Position numbers and translations under genes: made by a program
Assembly (NCBI GenBank): GCA_028455995.1
Contig: JABELC010000006.1
Location: forward strand, 1,178,001 to 1,242,000
Direction of reading: 5' to 3'
Length of the DNA stretch: 64,000 nt
Origin: Scleromitrula shiraiana
Lineage: Eukaryota > Ascomycota > Leotiomycetes > Helotiales > Sclerotiniaceae
Part shown: positions 37,467 through 48,052 of the stretch, in pieces
How positions within the stretch are numbered: position 1 is the first letter of the stretch
Layout: each line of letters opens with the position of its first letter
The notes under the pieces: model-generated
Seen by the model: only the letters and a program-made list of their open reading frames with translations
Told to the model about the DNA's origin: nothing
Database searches by the model: none

Positions 37467-39072
37467 TATTTGGTTCCTGTGCCTGCCAAGTTTTCGGAGT
37501 TAAGCTCGTGGTGGGTGGCTTGAATCTCCGAGATGTCCGGATAACAGGAAAGAATCAGTACAAGCAAATCTTCTCCTCAAGCAATGTCAATTCTTTCCTA
37601 TATATTCGATATAAATGCTGAAGAAGTTATTGATACATTGGAAGTATATATAATTGAAGTATATGAAGGATGATGATGATGAAATAAGTAGTTTAAATCG
37701 CCGCTTGGGTTGATAAGCTGCGCTTGTACGGCAATCTTTGTTCGTAATGGATCCATGTTTCTCCACCTCGAGATATCAAAAGAGTGTCTGTTCCCATCTA
37801 TCTATGTACTGTACGTGACTTTGAAAAGAATGAGGATATAAATATTAGTTTTTGTGTAACCGCGTCCCGGTGGATACACTGCAGATATGCAGGTCCGGAT
37901 TATACATTACCTAGGTACCTATGTACGAATTAATATTCTGAACAACTTCATATTGAACGTCAATACAAGATATGAATATTTAAATAGTTTAATCTGATAT
38001 ATTCGAATATATGTAAGTAATTGTTTATAAATTGAATAGATATTTAGAATTCGAATAGCTTGTACGATCCAAGGCCATATTGAATGTCTACATAAGATAT
38101 GAATATTTAAATAGTTTCAGCTAATATAGTTTGAATACATATTAGTTGTCGTTTATCAACTGAACAGACATTTAGAACAACTTGTATGATACAATCTTGA
38201 GATTACTGGCATCAAGATTAGAGTCACCGAACAACTTCCATACACACAACATAAATATTTTCCCAAAACCAACATCACCGATGGTTTCCAATAACGACCA
38301 GTTCGAAACGAATTCATCCGAAAGATACTATGGTTTCAAGAAATAACTAAAAATTGTCGTCTGTATTAGAACATCTACAATAAACGACAATAAATAACAA
38401 TAAACGATAATAATAAAATAATCATGAATAATGACAGCGAGAAACCAATAAAAAGGTCATACGGCTGTCTCTTACCGAGGGGATTCTGCACTATCGAGCG
38501 TGAGAGCATCTTCGCCTTCGATCACTTTATCTCTTTCGGACTTCCACTTTGACTCTGTAGTTGCTCCTACGTCATCTGCGATTGCCCTTGAGGTTGCCGC
38601 AGTCGTTCCTTGAAACTTGCCACAGTCATTCCTTGAAACTTGCCACAAGTAGGAGAAAACTATATCTAGATTTTCAGGTCTGTCAAATATGATCACCTGG
38701 GCAATGATTCTAGGTACCAGTGAGACGAGAATATTGTGGGGGGTGCCACAAATATTCAAGCTCTGATTCTGAAGCCACCTCTTAGGTAAATTATCTTGTA
38801 ATTTGCTTTGATTCACTCCAGCTGTGGCCAGAAAGGTTGTGCCATATTATGCCTTGTTTTAGCCTGGATAATGGAAAAACTTAATAGGATGAACTCAGCA
38901 ACCGGACAAGTGAATGGTGATGAACATATTGCTGCTCGATTGAGTGAATATTTCATGGCGAGTTTCCACCACAGGAAAAGAACTTTTACAGTATGCGTAA
39001 TGGGGTCTTTCATGAATATGACCTTTTACGACACGACCTCCATATACACAATACCAAAGACGAACAGCATCC
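37467..39072. other. Intergenic region with a tandem duplication
   Basis: 1.6 kb. Holds the transporter promoter, a diverged 127-bp tandem repeat (37949-38200), and a reverse-strand open frame (38816..38472) that I could not support as a gene. Confidence 0.6.
37949..38200. repeat. Diverged tandem duplication, about 127-bp unit
   Basis: Copy 1 starts at 37949 (CATATTGAACGTC) and copy 2 at 38076 (CATATTGAATGTC). Shared blocks include AAGATATGAATATTTAAATAG and AACAACTTG-like words in the same order. Differences are mostly transitions. Confidence 0.85.
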
Positions 39073-41002
39073 ATGGCTACCGGTAACCATCATATCGAGA
39101 TGAACCCAATAAAAAGAGATAGAGAAGAGACAAAAGTTCCTAGTCCACCGGCAAAACGAACTCACAATGCCAATATGTCGAGATATGAGCCATACGACCC
39201 GTACGCAATGCACATAAAGATTGAACCAGATTGTGAAGATGGAGGAGAATATCTCCGGAAGCAATTACCTCCAAATCCTCAAAGAATCAAGTCTGAGAGG
39301 AACAGCTTCAATCATTTGAATGATGGTGGACAACTTTCTGGATTGAATTTATCGATCATTTCAACAGGGTCAGCAGATGATGCGATAATATCTGTTGAAC
39401 CATCTGCCGAACCATCTCTGGTACCATCTTCATCTATTGCATCGTCAGTAAGAATGAGTGCTTCTCGAACAAGAGTTTCCACCAGCAAAAGCAAACCTCG
39501 AGCATCATTGCACACTGAAGAGTTGTCAAATATTGATAATGATGATGATGATGATAGCGATGAAGACTACGAAGAGGAAGAAATGAGTGTCGGTGTGAAG
39601 AAATCGGGGTCAAAATCAGTCAATTCGAATTCGAAATCTTCCTCTCACCATGGATCTGGCGCACACAAAGGAAAGAAGAAGGGTTCAGCTACCTCCGATG
39701 ACGATTTAGATGCAGCATACGCAAACTCCGAACAAGAACGTGATCAATGGAATCAGGAATCAATAAATAATTGGACGAAAGATGATGAAATATTGTTACA
39801 AGGGACAAATTCTCATAAGATCAGTCTATAGAAGAAAACTGTGGGAATTTTCAACCTCGCACCGGAGGACCTATTTCCAGATGGTGTCAAACTCGCAAAG
39901 ATGATTACGCTGGTTTCGAATATGAACAAGAAGGGAAAGAGAAGGGCTACATTAAGAACGATGTTAATCTCACCGTGAGCTTTTTCAATAACTTTGGAAA
40001 ACTAGTTTACTTTCCTTACGCGAGAAACAATGCACCATACCTTCGATCGATGTTAGCCATGGCATTAAATGCAAGATGCACAGACTTAAATCCCTCACCT
40101 ACCAAAGGGGTGTGCTTTGAAGATAACATTGTATTCAACGCCGAATTTACAAAGCTCAAGGCAAATGCAGCATTGAAAGGCTATCAATTTGATGATGATG
40201 TGATGGATAAATTGGAAGAACTATGCTATGAACAATGGGGATCCCGAATGCCTCTTCACCATGAATTCCTCGAGTATCTACCGAAAGTGACAAAGAAGGG
40301 CACACAATTGAAGGAGGGTGATGATTCTAATCATCTGTTGCACATTGACCTTTAAAATGTATCTCGTGCTTGGGATCTTTACAATAGACACTTTCTCAAA
40401 CCTTTCTTCTATGGGTGACTGGGTTAAACAATACAACTCGCAGCATAGGAGGAATGTGCCAAGTGCAGCAGAGGTTTTGAAGATAAAGAAAGCTTGGATT
40501 ATCCGTACGAGGAGCAAAGGATCGTAGGGCCATTCTTTGCAAGGGCGGTTCAGGTGCCGAGGAAAGTGATTATGATGAGGTAGCTTCTGATCATTGATCT
40601 GACCCGCCTTGAATCTTTGAGAAAGTCATTCATAATACAGATAATAATGTTTCTATGATTGCTCAATTGGTCGATGATTTCGAAAGAATTATCATTATCT
40701 CTTATGGAGTACAGTTTAATATGAATGCAATTAGAATTGTAGATCATCATGCTTTCAAATTTAAAATGAATTGGCAAGATCATGAGATGAGTTGGGTATA
40801 TAGTCTTGAGAATCCAATAGATTCTTCAATTATGATATTCTGTTACACATCATAACATGCTGATAATGCATGGTGGCAGAAATATGTTGTTTCCAATAGT
40901 TCCCTTAATAAACATACTGATGATTTGTTTAAGTCATTAGGAAAGGATATTGATGAATTAGAGAACTTTATAGGATTTTCAGATGATATGGAAATTGAGT
41001 GA
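39073..41002 (+). pseudogene. Broken nuclear-protein gene with SANT/Myb-like domain
   Basis: Unknown family. The first 252 codons are open: basic N-terminus (KRDREETKVPSPPAKR), a Ser-rich region, an acidic run (NIDNDDDDDSDEDYEEEE), a Ser/Lys/Gly-rich basic stretch, then NNWTKDDEILLQGTNSHKIS. That resembles helix 1 of a SANT/Myb repeat, whose second Trp would fall 18 residues later, exactly where TAG occurs (39829..39831). Protein-like sequence resumes in another frame (GGPISRWCQTRKDDYAGFEYE..., FNNFGKLVYFPYARNNAPYLR...) up to TAA at 40353, then in further frames (MGDWVKQYNSQHRR; MIAQLVDDFERIII), then across a TAA at 40856 to ADNAWWQKYVV and a final TGA at 41000. Some breaks could be introns (a possible GT..AG at 40580-40621), but not all. 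Hence pseudogene, or a gene with several missed introns. Confidence 0.6.
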
Positions 41003-41004
41003 TA

Positions 41005-41175
41005 GATGGATAAAAGAGGAAAAGAGAGAAAGGGGAGGAGAGAAAGGGGAGGGGGAAGGCGGGAATGGGATAGGGGAATGCGAGAGGGGATTGAGAGAGG
41101 GGAATACGAGGGGGAAGGGAAGGGGAAAGAGGAAAACAGAGAAGGGGTAGAGGTAACGGGGAAGGGGGAATGAGA
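41005..41175 (+). repeat. Purine-rich tract (GA-rich)
   Basis: About 170 nt almost wholly A and G on the + strand, made of GGGGA/GAGAG words. Polypurine tracts of this length can form triplex DNA. Confidence 0.9.
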
Positions 41176-41692
41176 GGGAAGTATCTGAAGTTTAACACCT
41201 TCACCATCATCACCTATCTTCCCCAACCTCCTACCACGCATCACACCCCGATCTACAAAAGTGGATCAACCCTGGAAGTACTACCATACATAATACATAA
41301 TATAATATATTATGTCATACTACCTACCTAGTCGACATTCTTTTCATATCCCAACCACAAAATAAGACGTAAAGCAAATCCACGCCTCACTCTTCTTCCC
41401 CACCCGCTTGCCGAGAGCGCAGTTGAATAAGGGGGCGCATAATGGGTTGAAGGTGCAGGTTATCAAATGCTAAATATTGGGTTAGTTTACATGATGAGGT
41501 GAAGAAAAAAGAGGGGGTAAAGAATGACTGGTACTCATCCTTTCCCCGATTACTCTCAGCTTCAAGCCGTTAAGGTCATCTATCATGGACAAATATATTC
41601 ATCTAATTGATCAGAGTCCTGGACGCCCTATCCAATCTTCGTCGAACGTGCCATAGAATTCGAAACCCAAATCGGCGCCTTAAACGCCTCCG
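41176..41692. other. Intergenic, no supportable gene
   Basis: About 500 bp. A + strand frame near 41613-41750 reads as protein-like sequence (TPYPIFVERAIEFETQIGAL) but has no recognised homology and ends in the cutinase relic on the other strand. Confidence 0.5.
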
Positions 41693-42025
41693 TCATGATC
41701 CTTCTCCTTCGATGTCTCCCCCCTCCCGCAGCCTACTCAACCCCGCCATAAAAATAGAAGATCTCTTCACCGTCGACTTCATGATTGAAGCAGTGCCAGA
41801 GATACCCTCACTTAAATTCCTCAACCCACTCAATGCAAACGCCGCAGTTATGCCCACACCCGCACTATACTCCAGATGAACCTTCTTAATAACATCGCCC
41901 CCCATACAAATATCATCATCGAGATCACAAATCGTCATGACTTTCTTCGCATCCACTCCATTAAGCGCAGTTCCGTTCATTGGGTCTCTAAACATCAATA
42001 CTCCATATCGATACCGACTCCTCAC
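41693..42025 (-). pseudogene. Cutinase-family relic (C-terminal part)
   Basis: Cutinases are secreted serine esterases that cleave plant cutin. The reverse-strand frame shows the C-terminal cutinase pattern: MFRDPMNGTALNGVDAKKV, then TICDLDDDIC (the Asp of the catalytic triad lies in the family's CD.GD.IC motif), then VIKKVHLEYSAG, where the catalytic His normally follows a P (PHLxY). The usual FGDP is FRDP here. The nucleophile block (GYSQG) and signal peptide are missing; upstream sequence toward 42.2 kb is AT-rich and not coding. About 110 codons remain. Probably a decayed copy rather than a partial gene with distant exons. Confidence 0.6.
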
Positions 42026-42520
42026 TCCATAGCATCGATGTTGTCAAGTCCCTGTCAACTATGTATTACTCATCCTAAACCTCTCTTCTAGCCCCCATTA
42101 AACTAGACACTACTAATTAACACTTATTATCTCTTGGCTAGTCTATTACTATACTTTACTCCTCCGGAGTATATGATATCATCATATCTTTGTTCTTGAG
42201 GATAATTATATTCGATCGAGATATTTGTATATATTTCTCGCCCTCAAAGTGATCACTCGTCCCTTGATTCACATAATATTAACTCATTATATCAAACCCA
42301 GCACTAAAACATTTGAAGATCCCGATGGAGAAAACATATTGCATCTTACAAACAACCTCCAACTCAACTCCAAGTCTTGAATCCTTCTTTAAAGAACTAG
42401 TCACAAACATCAAATTATCATTCGCCCTGCAAATATATAACTCCGTAGAAGACAAACATACAAATTATGAAGTTTGAAACAATAATTAATATGATAAAAA
42501 TCTCAAACTTTTATATACAA

Positions 42521-42912
42521 GAACGGTCGTAGCAAAATCCACTCAAAAAGCTACCACCGTCGTAGTACTAGTACTAGTAAATTAAAAAAATTATTTTTAG
42601 AAACTTTAGTATTTATAAAAATTAATATATTGCAATAATTTATGATAAATATTTCAATAAAAAAGTAAAAATAATACTAATATTTATATATTTTAAATTT
42701 ATATTCCTATCATATATAATTATACGTGATGATGCCAGCCAGAAAGGTTGTAGTAAAAATCACTCAAAAAGATACGATCGTCGTAGTGGATTAAAAGGTT
42801 TATTTTTTTCAAAAGTATTTATAAAAATTAATACTAGTACTAGTATATTATATTGATTTATGATAAATATTTTAATAAAAATATAAAGATAATATTTATA
42901 TAGTACTTCCAA
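42521..42912. repeat. Two diverged direct copies of an AT-rich repeat
   Basis: Copy A begins at 42521 with GGTCGTAG..CACTCAAAAAG..CGTCGTAGT; copy B begins at 42741 with GGTTGTAG..CACTCAAAAAG..CGTCGTAGT, 220 bp later. Each is followed by matching AT-rich sequence (TATTTATAAAAATTAATA; TTATGATAAATATTT). Differences include many C/T and G/A changes. Not matched to a named element. Confidence 0.8.
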
Positions 42913-43122
42913 GTCAAATTTATATTATATATAGTACTAGGCTGCTAGATTCTCTATCATGATCGTTCTAGTTATAAAAATTTATAAATCAATAACTTAA
43001 AAATCAAGCTTTAATTTATATTTACTAGTATAGTAATTCATAACTTATATTATATATTTATTAAGATATTGAATGATTATATAATTTAATGATCAAATAT
43101 AATATTTTTTTGATATAGTACG

Positions 43123-43215
43123 ACCGATTTATTATGATATCAAGTAGTACAAACTTTGAAACACTACGACCGTCGTACTAAAACAAGCCTAATTCTCTAC
43201 GACCGTTCTAGTTAC
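43123..43215. repeat. Cluster of CTACGACCGT motifs
   Basis: Forward copies of the motif whose reverse complement (ACGGTCGTAG) opens the 42521 repeat occur at about 43123 (TACGACCGA), 43167 (CTACGACCGTCGTA, itself palindromic) and 43198 (CTACGACCGTTCTAGTTA). A related word TCATGATCGTTCTAGTTA lies at about 42957. Together they look like inverted ends of a decayed element. Confidence 0.7.
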
Positions 43216-43898
43216 AAAAATCAGCCTTCAAGTTGTCTTTTGGTTCTCGGGATGGGCGGCTAGAGTGGAAGAATGGGAATGGGGGCGATGACTTACTGTT
43301 ATTGATCCGTGTGCGAGATTTATCCTTTGCTTCAATATTCTAAATGCTACTAGCATTTGACCACCTGTATATAGTAGTAAGTACTTGGTACATTGGTAGG
43401 TCGTGGTGTCGAGGTTTACTTACCTAGGTAAGTGTTAGTGGATGGAATGTTCATAGTTCTAATTAGTCAGAAAACCTTATGAAAAATTTCAAGACCTCAC
43501 TTCAAAAACAACTTCATTCCAACATCATGTTTTATTCATCATTAAATACCCATCATCTTTACTTAATTCTATTTATTTATATAAAATCCATTATAGAATA
43601 TTCTATCTTGTATTTATCATATTTTTTTCGAACCCAAAATGTTATAGAACAATACGAAGGCGGATCTAACTGAGCGGTGGGGATAACCTATCGATGATGT
43701 AGATATTCACAGTTATATCGAACAACATAATTCAACTCAATATATTCCATATGATATGTTTGTTAATACGATAAAATCGAGAGAAACGGCACTGGATAGA
43801 AGAGTTCATTAAAAGATAAATCATGGTAATGTTTCACGGGGAAATTGGAACCGTATTTTGGGTAGAGTATATAATATCATTCAGCTCTATCACAAATA

Positions 43899-44070
43899 GG
43901 GGGGGGGGGGGGAAACCCCTCATTCCTCCCTTTCCTTTCTCCCTGTCACTCCCCTTTCCCTCCCTCTCCCTCCCTCTCCCTCCCTCTCACTCCTCCTCCC
44001 TCCCCCCCTTCTCACCCCTCTCCCCCCTCCCCTCCCTCTCCCTCCTTCTTACCCCCTCCTCCACCATCAC
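43899..44070 (+). repeat. G-run followed by long pyrimidine tract
   Basis: A run of about 13 G, then from about 43914 roughly 150 nt nearly all C and T (CCCTCC/CTCCCT words). Confidence 0.92.
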
Positions 44071-44137
44071 CAACACCATCACCACCACCGATCTCACTCT
44101 CTCCCTCAACCTCTTTTTCTTTATCAACACCTTCAGG

Positions 44138-45275
44138 TTAAATCTCTGTAGTGGTTTTCTCAACGAATTCTTCATTCTCAGTATCCAAAGACTGTAGGAT
44201 TTCCTCTTCAATCTTATTTAACTCTTCGGTATCCAATTCATCCTTCAACTGTTCCTCCAAAACCTTTTCAACTTGTTGTGAAGAAGGTCCAGTTGTTTCT
44301 TCTTCAATCATAACTTCATCTACATTTGTATACTCGGAAGTAGTGACAGGATCAACTTTTGGAGATGACTTAGATTTCTTTGGCTTTGAGAAGAATTTCA
44401 TGACCCTTCTCAGGATCTTTCTCAAGCTCATCCCAATCAGCTGGCACTGGCCAAATCAAAAATCGCTCAGCGGCTTTAAAGTCACTCTTGATATGTACAT
44501 TTAGCAATTTTTCGGTCTCCTTGACAACGTTGTGTGATTTTCCAGTGAAAGAATTCCTATATTGCCAGGCTGGAGGTACGCGATAAGTATACGCTGGATC
44601 CCCATTCATATCTGGTAGGAGATTGGCTCATCGAATTGCTCTAGTAGCATCAGCCTCATTTTTCTCCTCAGCAAGTTTTACTATCCGGTCGGTTTCTTCG
44701 CACATTTCCTGAAACCATTTCTGATTCTTTTTCTTCATCCAATTTTCTCTTGCCTTGCGTATACGCCTCTCGTTTAGTGTCTCTGGGACAGGAGGGGTTT
44801 GAACTGCAGCAACAAAAGACTTTTTAACTGGGCTTGTAGTAACCTCAAAATCTTTTTGTACCTTTGGAGGTGTATGAAGAAGACTAGGAGCACCAGTCAT
44901 AAGCTTTGTGCTTGGTCCAGTCTTGTTATCCGTATCCTTTCTCTCGATGTTGCTCGCGATCGTTTTATTCGCAGTAGGTCCAGTTACTTCCGAATCCTTT
45001 TTGGAACTGCTTTCCGATCCTCCAGTTCGAGGAAAATTATCATCGTCCCCTATTCGATTGATTAGCAATATTTTTAATTAATTTTGATCCATGGACTTAC
45101 AGAAGAAGTCATAAACGGTTTTTGCGATAGCCCTGAATTTTTCATTCTCTGGTAACTCATCGAAACAGTCTTGCTTTTCCAACGTCTTGAATAACTTATT
45201 CATATTATTCAAGTCTTTATTCTCATCCATTGCTCTAGCAATCATGCTCATTTTAATGGATTGATAAGAAGCCAT
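44138..45275 (-). pseudogene. Broken gene of unknown family
   Basis: Exon 1 (45275..45101) encodes a Met/Asn/Lys-rich helical N-terminus (MASYQSIKMSMIARAMDENK). After a 51-nt intron, the frame continues from 45049 through a Ser/Thr/Lys-rich linker and RKARENWMKKKNQKWFQEMCEE, then meets TGA at 44630..44628. The same frame continues without gap (ANLLPDMNGDPAYTYRVPPAW..., ..FLIWPVPADWDELEKDPE) to a TAA at 44370. An overlapping frame then stays open to 44138 with an acidic helical tail (EEQLKDELDTEELNKIEEE). So at least one nonsense change and probably one frameshift. No domain recognised. Head-to-head with the zinc-knuckle gene. Confidence 0.55.
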
Positions 45276-46102
45276 TTTGAATTAAATTTCTTGCCTTGAT
45301 GTTATGTTGTTGATGTTTTTTTTGGGGGGGAGGGGGGCTGAGAATTTTGAATCAAAGGAATATACTCTACGCGATGTGTAATAGTCGCGCATCTAATTGC
45401 CTTTAGATCTAGTAAATCTGGTGAATTTTACTGAACATTGATAATTTCAGTTTTCAATACCATATCTACAATCCATGGATGTATATAAACATTCAATAAG
45501 CTCCGAGAGTCCGAGGAGAAACATTTACACTACCTACATGCATACTTGGAACAAAACAAGCAGTCAAGCAGTCAAGCAGTCAAGCAGTCAAGCAGTCAAG
45601 CAGTCAAGCAGTCAAGCATTCTACAGTATTACTTGGAACATCTGAATTCATATTTTAAACAATACCTCATCAATTCAAATGGATTGTACAAGCCCTGAAT
45701 GCATATGTTAGGTATAATATATTTAGTTCTAATTGAAGATAGTGAACAATCATATCCTAATAAACACCAAGTTGGGTATTAGGTGTTCATGAATATCAAT
45801 AAGGGGGTGACTAACTCTTTTCTATTTTGAATGTTCAAGTCAAAAATATAGTATAGACATCTAATCTTCAGCTTCTAAATAATAAATAGTTCCATACTGT
45901 TTGTTTACTTTGTCACTTTCAAATACAATACATGTAATGGTGAATCTCGTTGAAGAATATTACATAAACAATCGCGTAAAAAATCATAACACTGACCTGA
46001 AGAAAAAAAAAGAAAAAGAAAAGAGGAAAAAAAGAGGAAAAAAACTCCAGCGACAGCAACAACAACAACAACAACCACCGATCTACCAATTTATCCATCA
46101 AA
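45276..46102. promoter_or_regulatory. Divergent intergenic region with 8-bp tandem repeat
   Basis: 827 bp between divergent start codons; must contain both promoters. Includes a tandem array at 45557-45618 and an A-rich leader (46000-46060) just before the zinc-knuckle gene. Confidence 0.5.
45557..45618. repeat. 8-bp tandem repeat CAAGCAGT
   Basis: About 7.5 perfect copies. Confidence 0.95.
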
Positions 46103-47413
46103 ATGAATCCGAACAATCAGAATCCCTATAACAATAATTACCTTCGTGGTAATGGTGGGAATAACAACAATGGTTTCAATCGCAATAACGATATGAACCA
46201 TGATGGATACGACAACAATGGATTCTACCAGGGTGATGGTTACACATATAATCAGTATTACCACAATGATGGGTACGATTATGGGTATAACAATGGCCAA
46301 TATGATCCAAGATATAACCAACCCAACAGGGGTTATAATCCAGGTGATTATTATAATGGTCCTCCACAATTTTATCCGGCGAGGGATGGTCCAAGATTTC
46401 AACCCAATCATCCAAGAGGAAATCCTGATTTTTGGCAACCTCCTCCTCCAAATCATCGACCTCCTCCCCCAAATTATCCACCTCCTGGCCGTCAATATAT
46501 GAATTTGCCCATTAGAACAAATAATTGGTCGCACCACAGGAACCAATTCGAAAACCCGCCACAATGGAACCAACAGCGCGGAACCCGGCAAGGTCCCCCA
46601 CAAAATACACCATCAGGTGTATCTGCCAATAATAGGGAACGGAGAGGAAGAAGTCGTGAGAGATCTCCCAGAGACTCTAACGATAAGAAGAGGCGTAGGA
46701 GCAAATCCAGGTCAAGGATTCGAGCCAATTTAAAGCCTCGAGAAACAGAGAGCAAGAATGATAATGTCAAGCCAAAGCGCAAAGAAGACTGTGTTTGTGG
46801 TAATTGTGGTCGAAAAGGCCACCGCATTGTTCACTGCAGAGGTCCTGTCGATAGCTGGGGTTTCATTGTTGGATGCATGTGGTGCAATGTTAGCACTCAT
46901 TGCAGCGAAGAGTGCTCCAATTTTGATAAGAACGATCCCAATTCAATGGGGGAACTCGCCAGAACCATGCTCATTTTGAGGCAAAATAGGCCTCCATTGC
47001 AATGTACAATTCCAGCACCATTGCATGAACTTGCGAAGGAAGGTCAGATATACCATAATATCCTTCCGTGGACAACTGATTATTCGGTTCAGTATCAGAG
47101 AAACCATAAAGATTTCTGGAAAACTTTCGAATATCACCAAGATCAAAGCAAAGAAGTTGACTTGGGTCCTGATGGTCGTTGGATTGCTCCTAACTCCATA
47201 GAGTTTCCACAATGTATCCTAATGTTGAGGGATAAAGCTGAGGCTAGTTTCAAACCAAAGAGAGGACGATCAAGCTCACGGGTTCGCCCTAACAAGAGGC
47301 TTAGACCCGCGGAGACTGCAGGCTATGCTCCTGGGTTGAACGAGGCTACTGAAAACTCGAACCAAGTCAAGCAGGAAATCAAGCAGGAGATCAAGAGCGA
47401 CCCCGAATATTAA
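46103..47413 (+). CDS. Double zinc-knuckle, RS-rich protein with Asn/Tyr/Gly-rich N-terminus
   Basis: Intronless, 436 aa; probably an RNA-binding nuclear protein, family not named. Residues 1-90 are very rich in Asn, Tyr and Gly (prion-like composition); 90-185 are Pro/Asn/Gln-rich; 175-215 carry RS dipeptides and basic patches (RSRERSPRDS, KKRRRSKSRSRIR), typical of splicing-related proteins and nuclear import. A CCHC zinc knuckle sits at C232-C235-H240-C245 (CGNCGRKGHRIVHC), and a second with identical C-x2-C-x4-H-x4-C spacing at C258-C261-H266-C271 (CMWCNVSTHCSEEC). The region 290-370 (PLHELAKEGQIYHNILPW, DGRWIAPNSIEFPQC) looks folded but is not recognised. The tail is acidic/basic with repeated KQEIKQEIK. 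Start chosen at the first ATG after an A-rich leader. It lies in the accessory block. Confidence 0.8.
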   Translation: MNPNNQNPYNNNYLRGNGGNNNNGFNRNNDMNHDGYDNNGFYQGDGYTYNQYYHNDGYDYGYNNGQYDPRYNQPNRGYNPGDYYNGPPQFYPARDGPRFQPNHPRGNPDFWQPPPPNHRPPPPNYPPPGRQYMNLPIRTNNWSHHRNQFENPPQWNQQRGTRQGPPQNTPSGVSANNRERRGRSRERSPRDSNDKKRRRSKSRSRIRANLKPRETESKNDNVKPKRKEDCVCGNCGRKGHRIVHCRGPVDSWGFIVGCMWCNVSTHCSEECSNFDKNDPNSMGELARTMLILRQNRPPLQCTIPAPLHELAKEGQIYHNILPWTTDYSVQYQRNHKDFWKTFEYHQDQSKEVDLGPDGRWIAPNSIEFPQCILMLRDKAEASFKPKRGRSSSRVRPNKRLRPAETAGYAPGLNEATENSNQVKQEIKQEIKSDPEY

Positions 47414-48052
47414 TTTGTGGCGAGCATCAGGAGCTGAAGAGTATGTACCAAAGTATGTCCTGAGAGATTGACTTTTACATATGAGGATGGGGATGAAAGG
47501 GGAGATGTGGATATAGAGAGATGTGGATATAGAGAGATGTGGATATAGAGAGATGTGGATATAGAGAGATGTGGATATAGAGAGATGAGATAATAAAGAG
47601 GAACGGGGAGATAAAGTGAGAAGGAATGATATGATGAATATGATAGAGATGGGGGGTGGAAGGAAGGGATTAATACAATGGAGAAAAGTACTGTTTGTAT
47701 GAGATGTTGGATTGGGATAAATACTTTTTATATTCAGTAGTATTACCAAACTTTACCAGATTGATTGTATGGTATATCCTCAGTAGAGTGAGTGTATTCC
47801 TGTTAGAAATACACGTATGCCAATTCGTCCTCATCCATCACCCATGAATGATGGCCAGGCCTTTCCCCCTCATCCACATACTTCTGATAAACTTACTATT
47901 GAGATCGGGCACCTATCCTTGCCGATTAATCCTTTCCAAGGTCATGCAATCAACTAGTCTATGATTTTACAACCCGTCTAAGACCATGCAAATATCCCCC
48001 CTATCAACCAAATATATTTATCTACTGGTGTATCACTATCAACCCCAAAACT
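47414..48052. other. Intergenic region with 16-bp minisatellite
   Basis: 639 bp between convergent genes; no gene seen. Confidence 0.6.
47503..47582. repeat. 16-bp tandem repeat AGATGTGGATATAGAG
   Basis: Five perfect copies, just after the zinc-knuckle gene. Confidence 0.97.

Larger units (their letters stand above)
42026..44137. other. AT-rich, gene-free region
   Basis: Contains decayed repeats (42521-42912, 43123-43215), a G-run at 43899-43911 and a long pyrimidine tract. No supportable coding sequence. Confidence 0.7.

Noticed and set aside
38472..38816. Reverse-strand frame of 114 codons with protein-like composition
   Set aside because: No recognised family and no neighbouring exons; part of its length comes from a local duplication (CCTTGAAACTTGCCACA twice).
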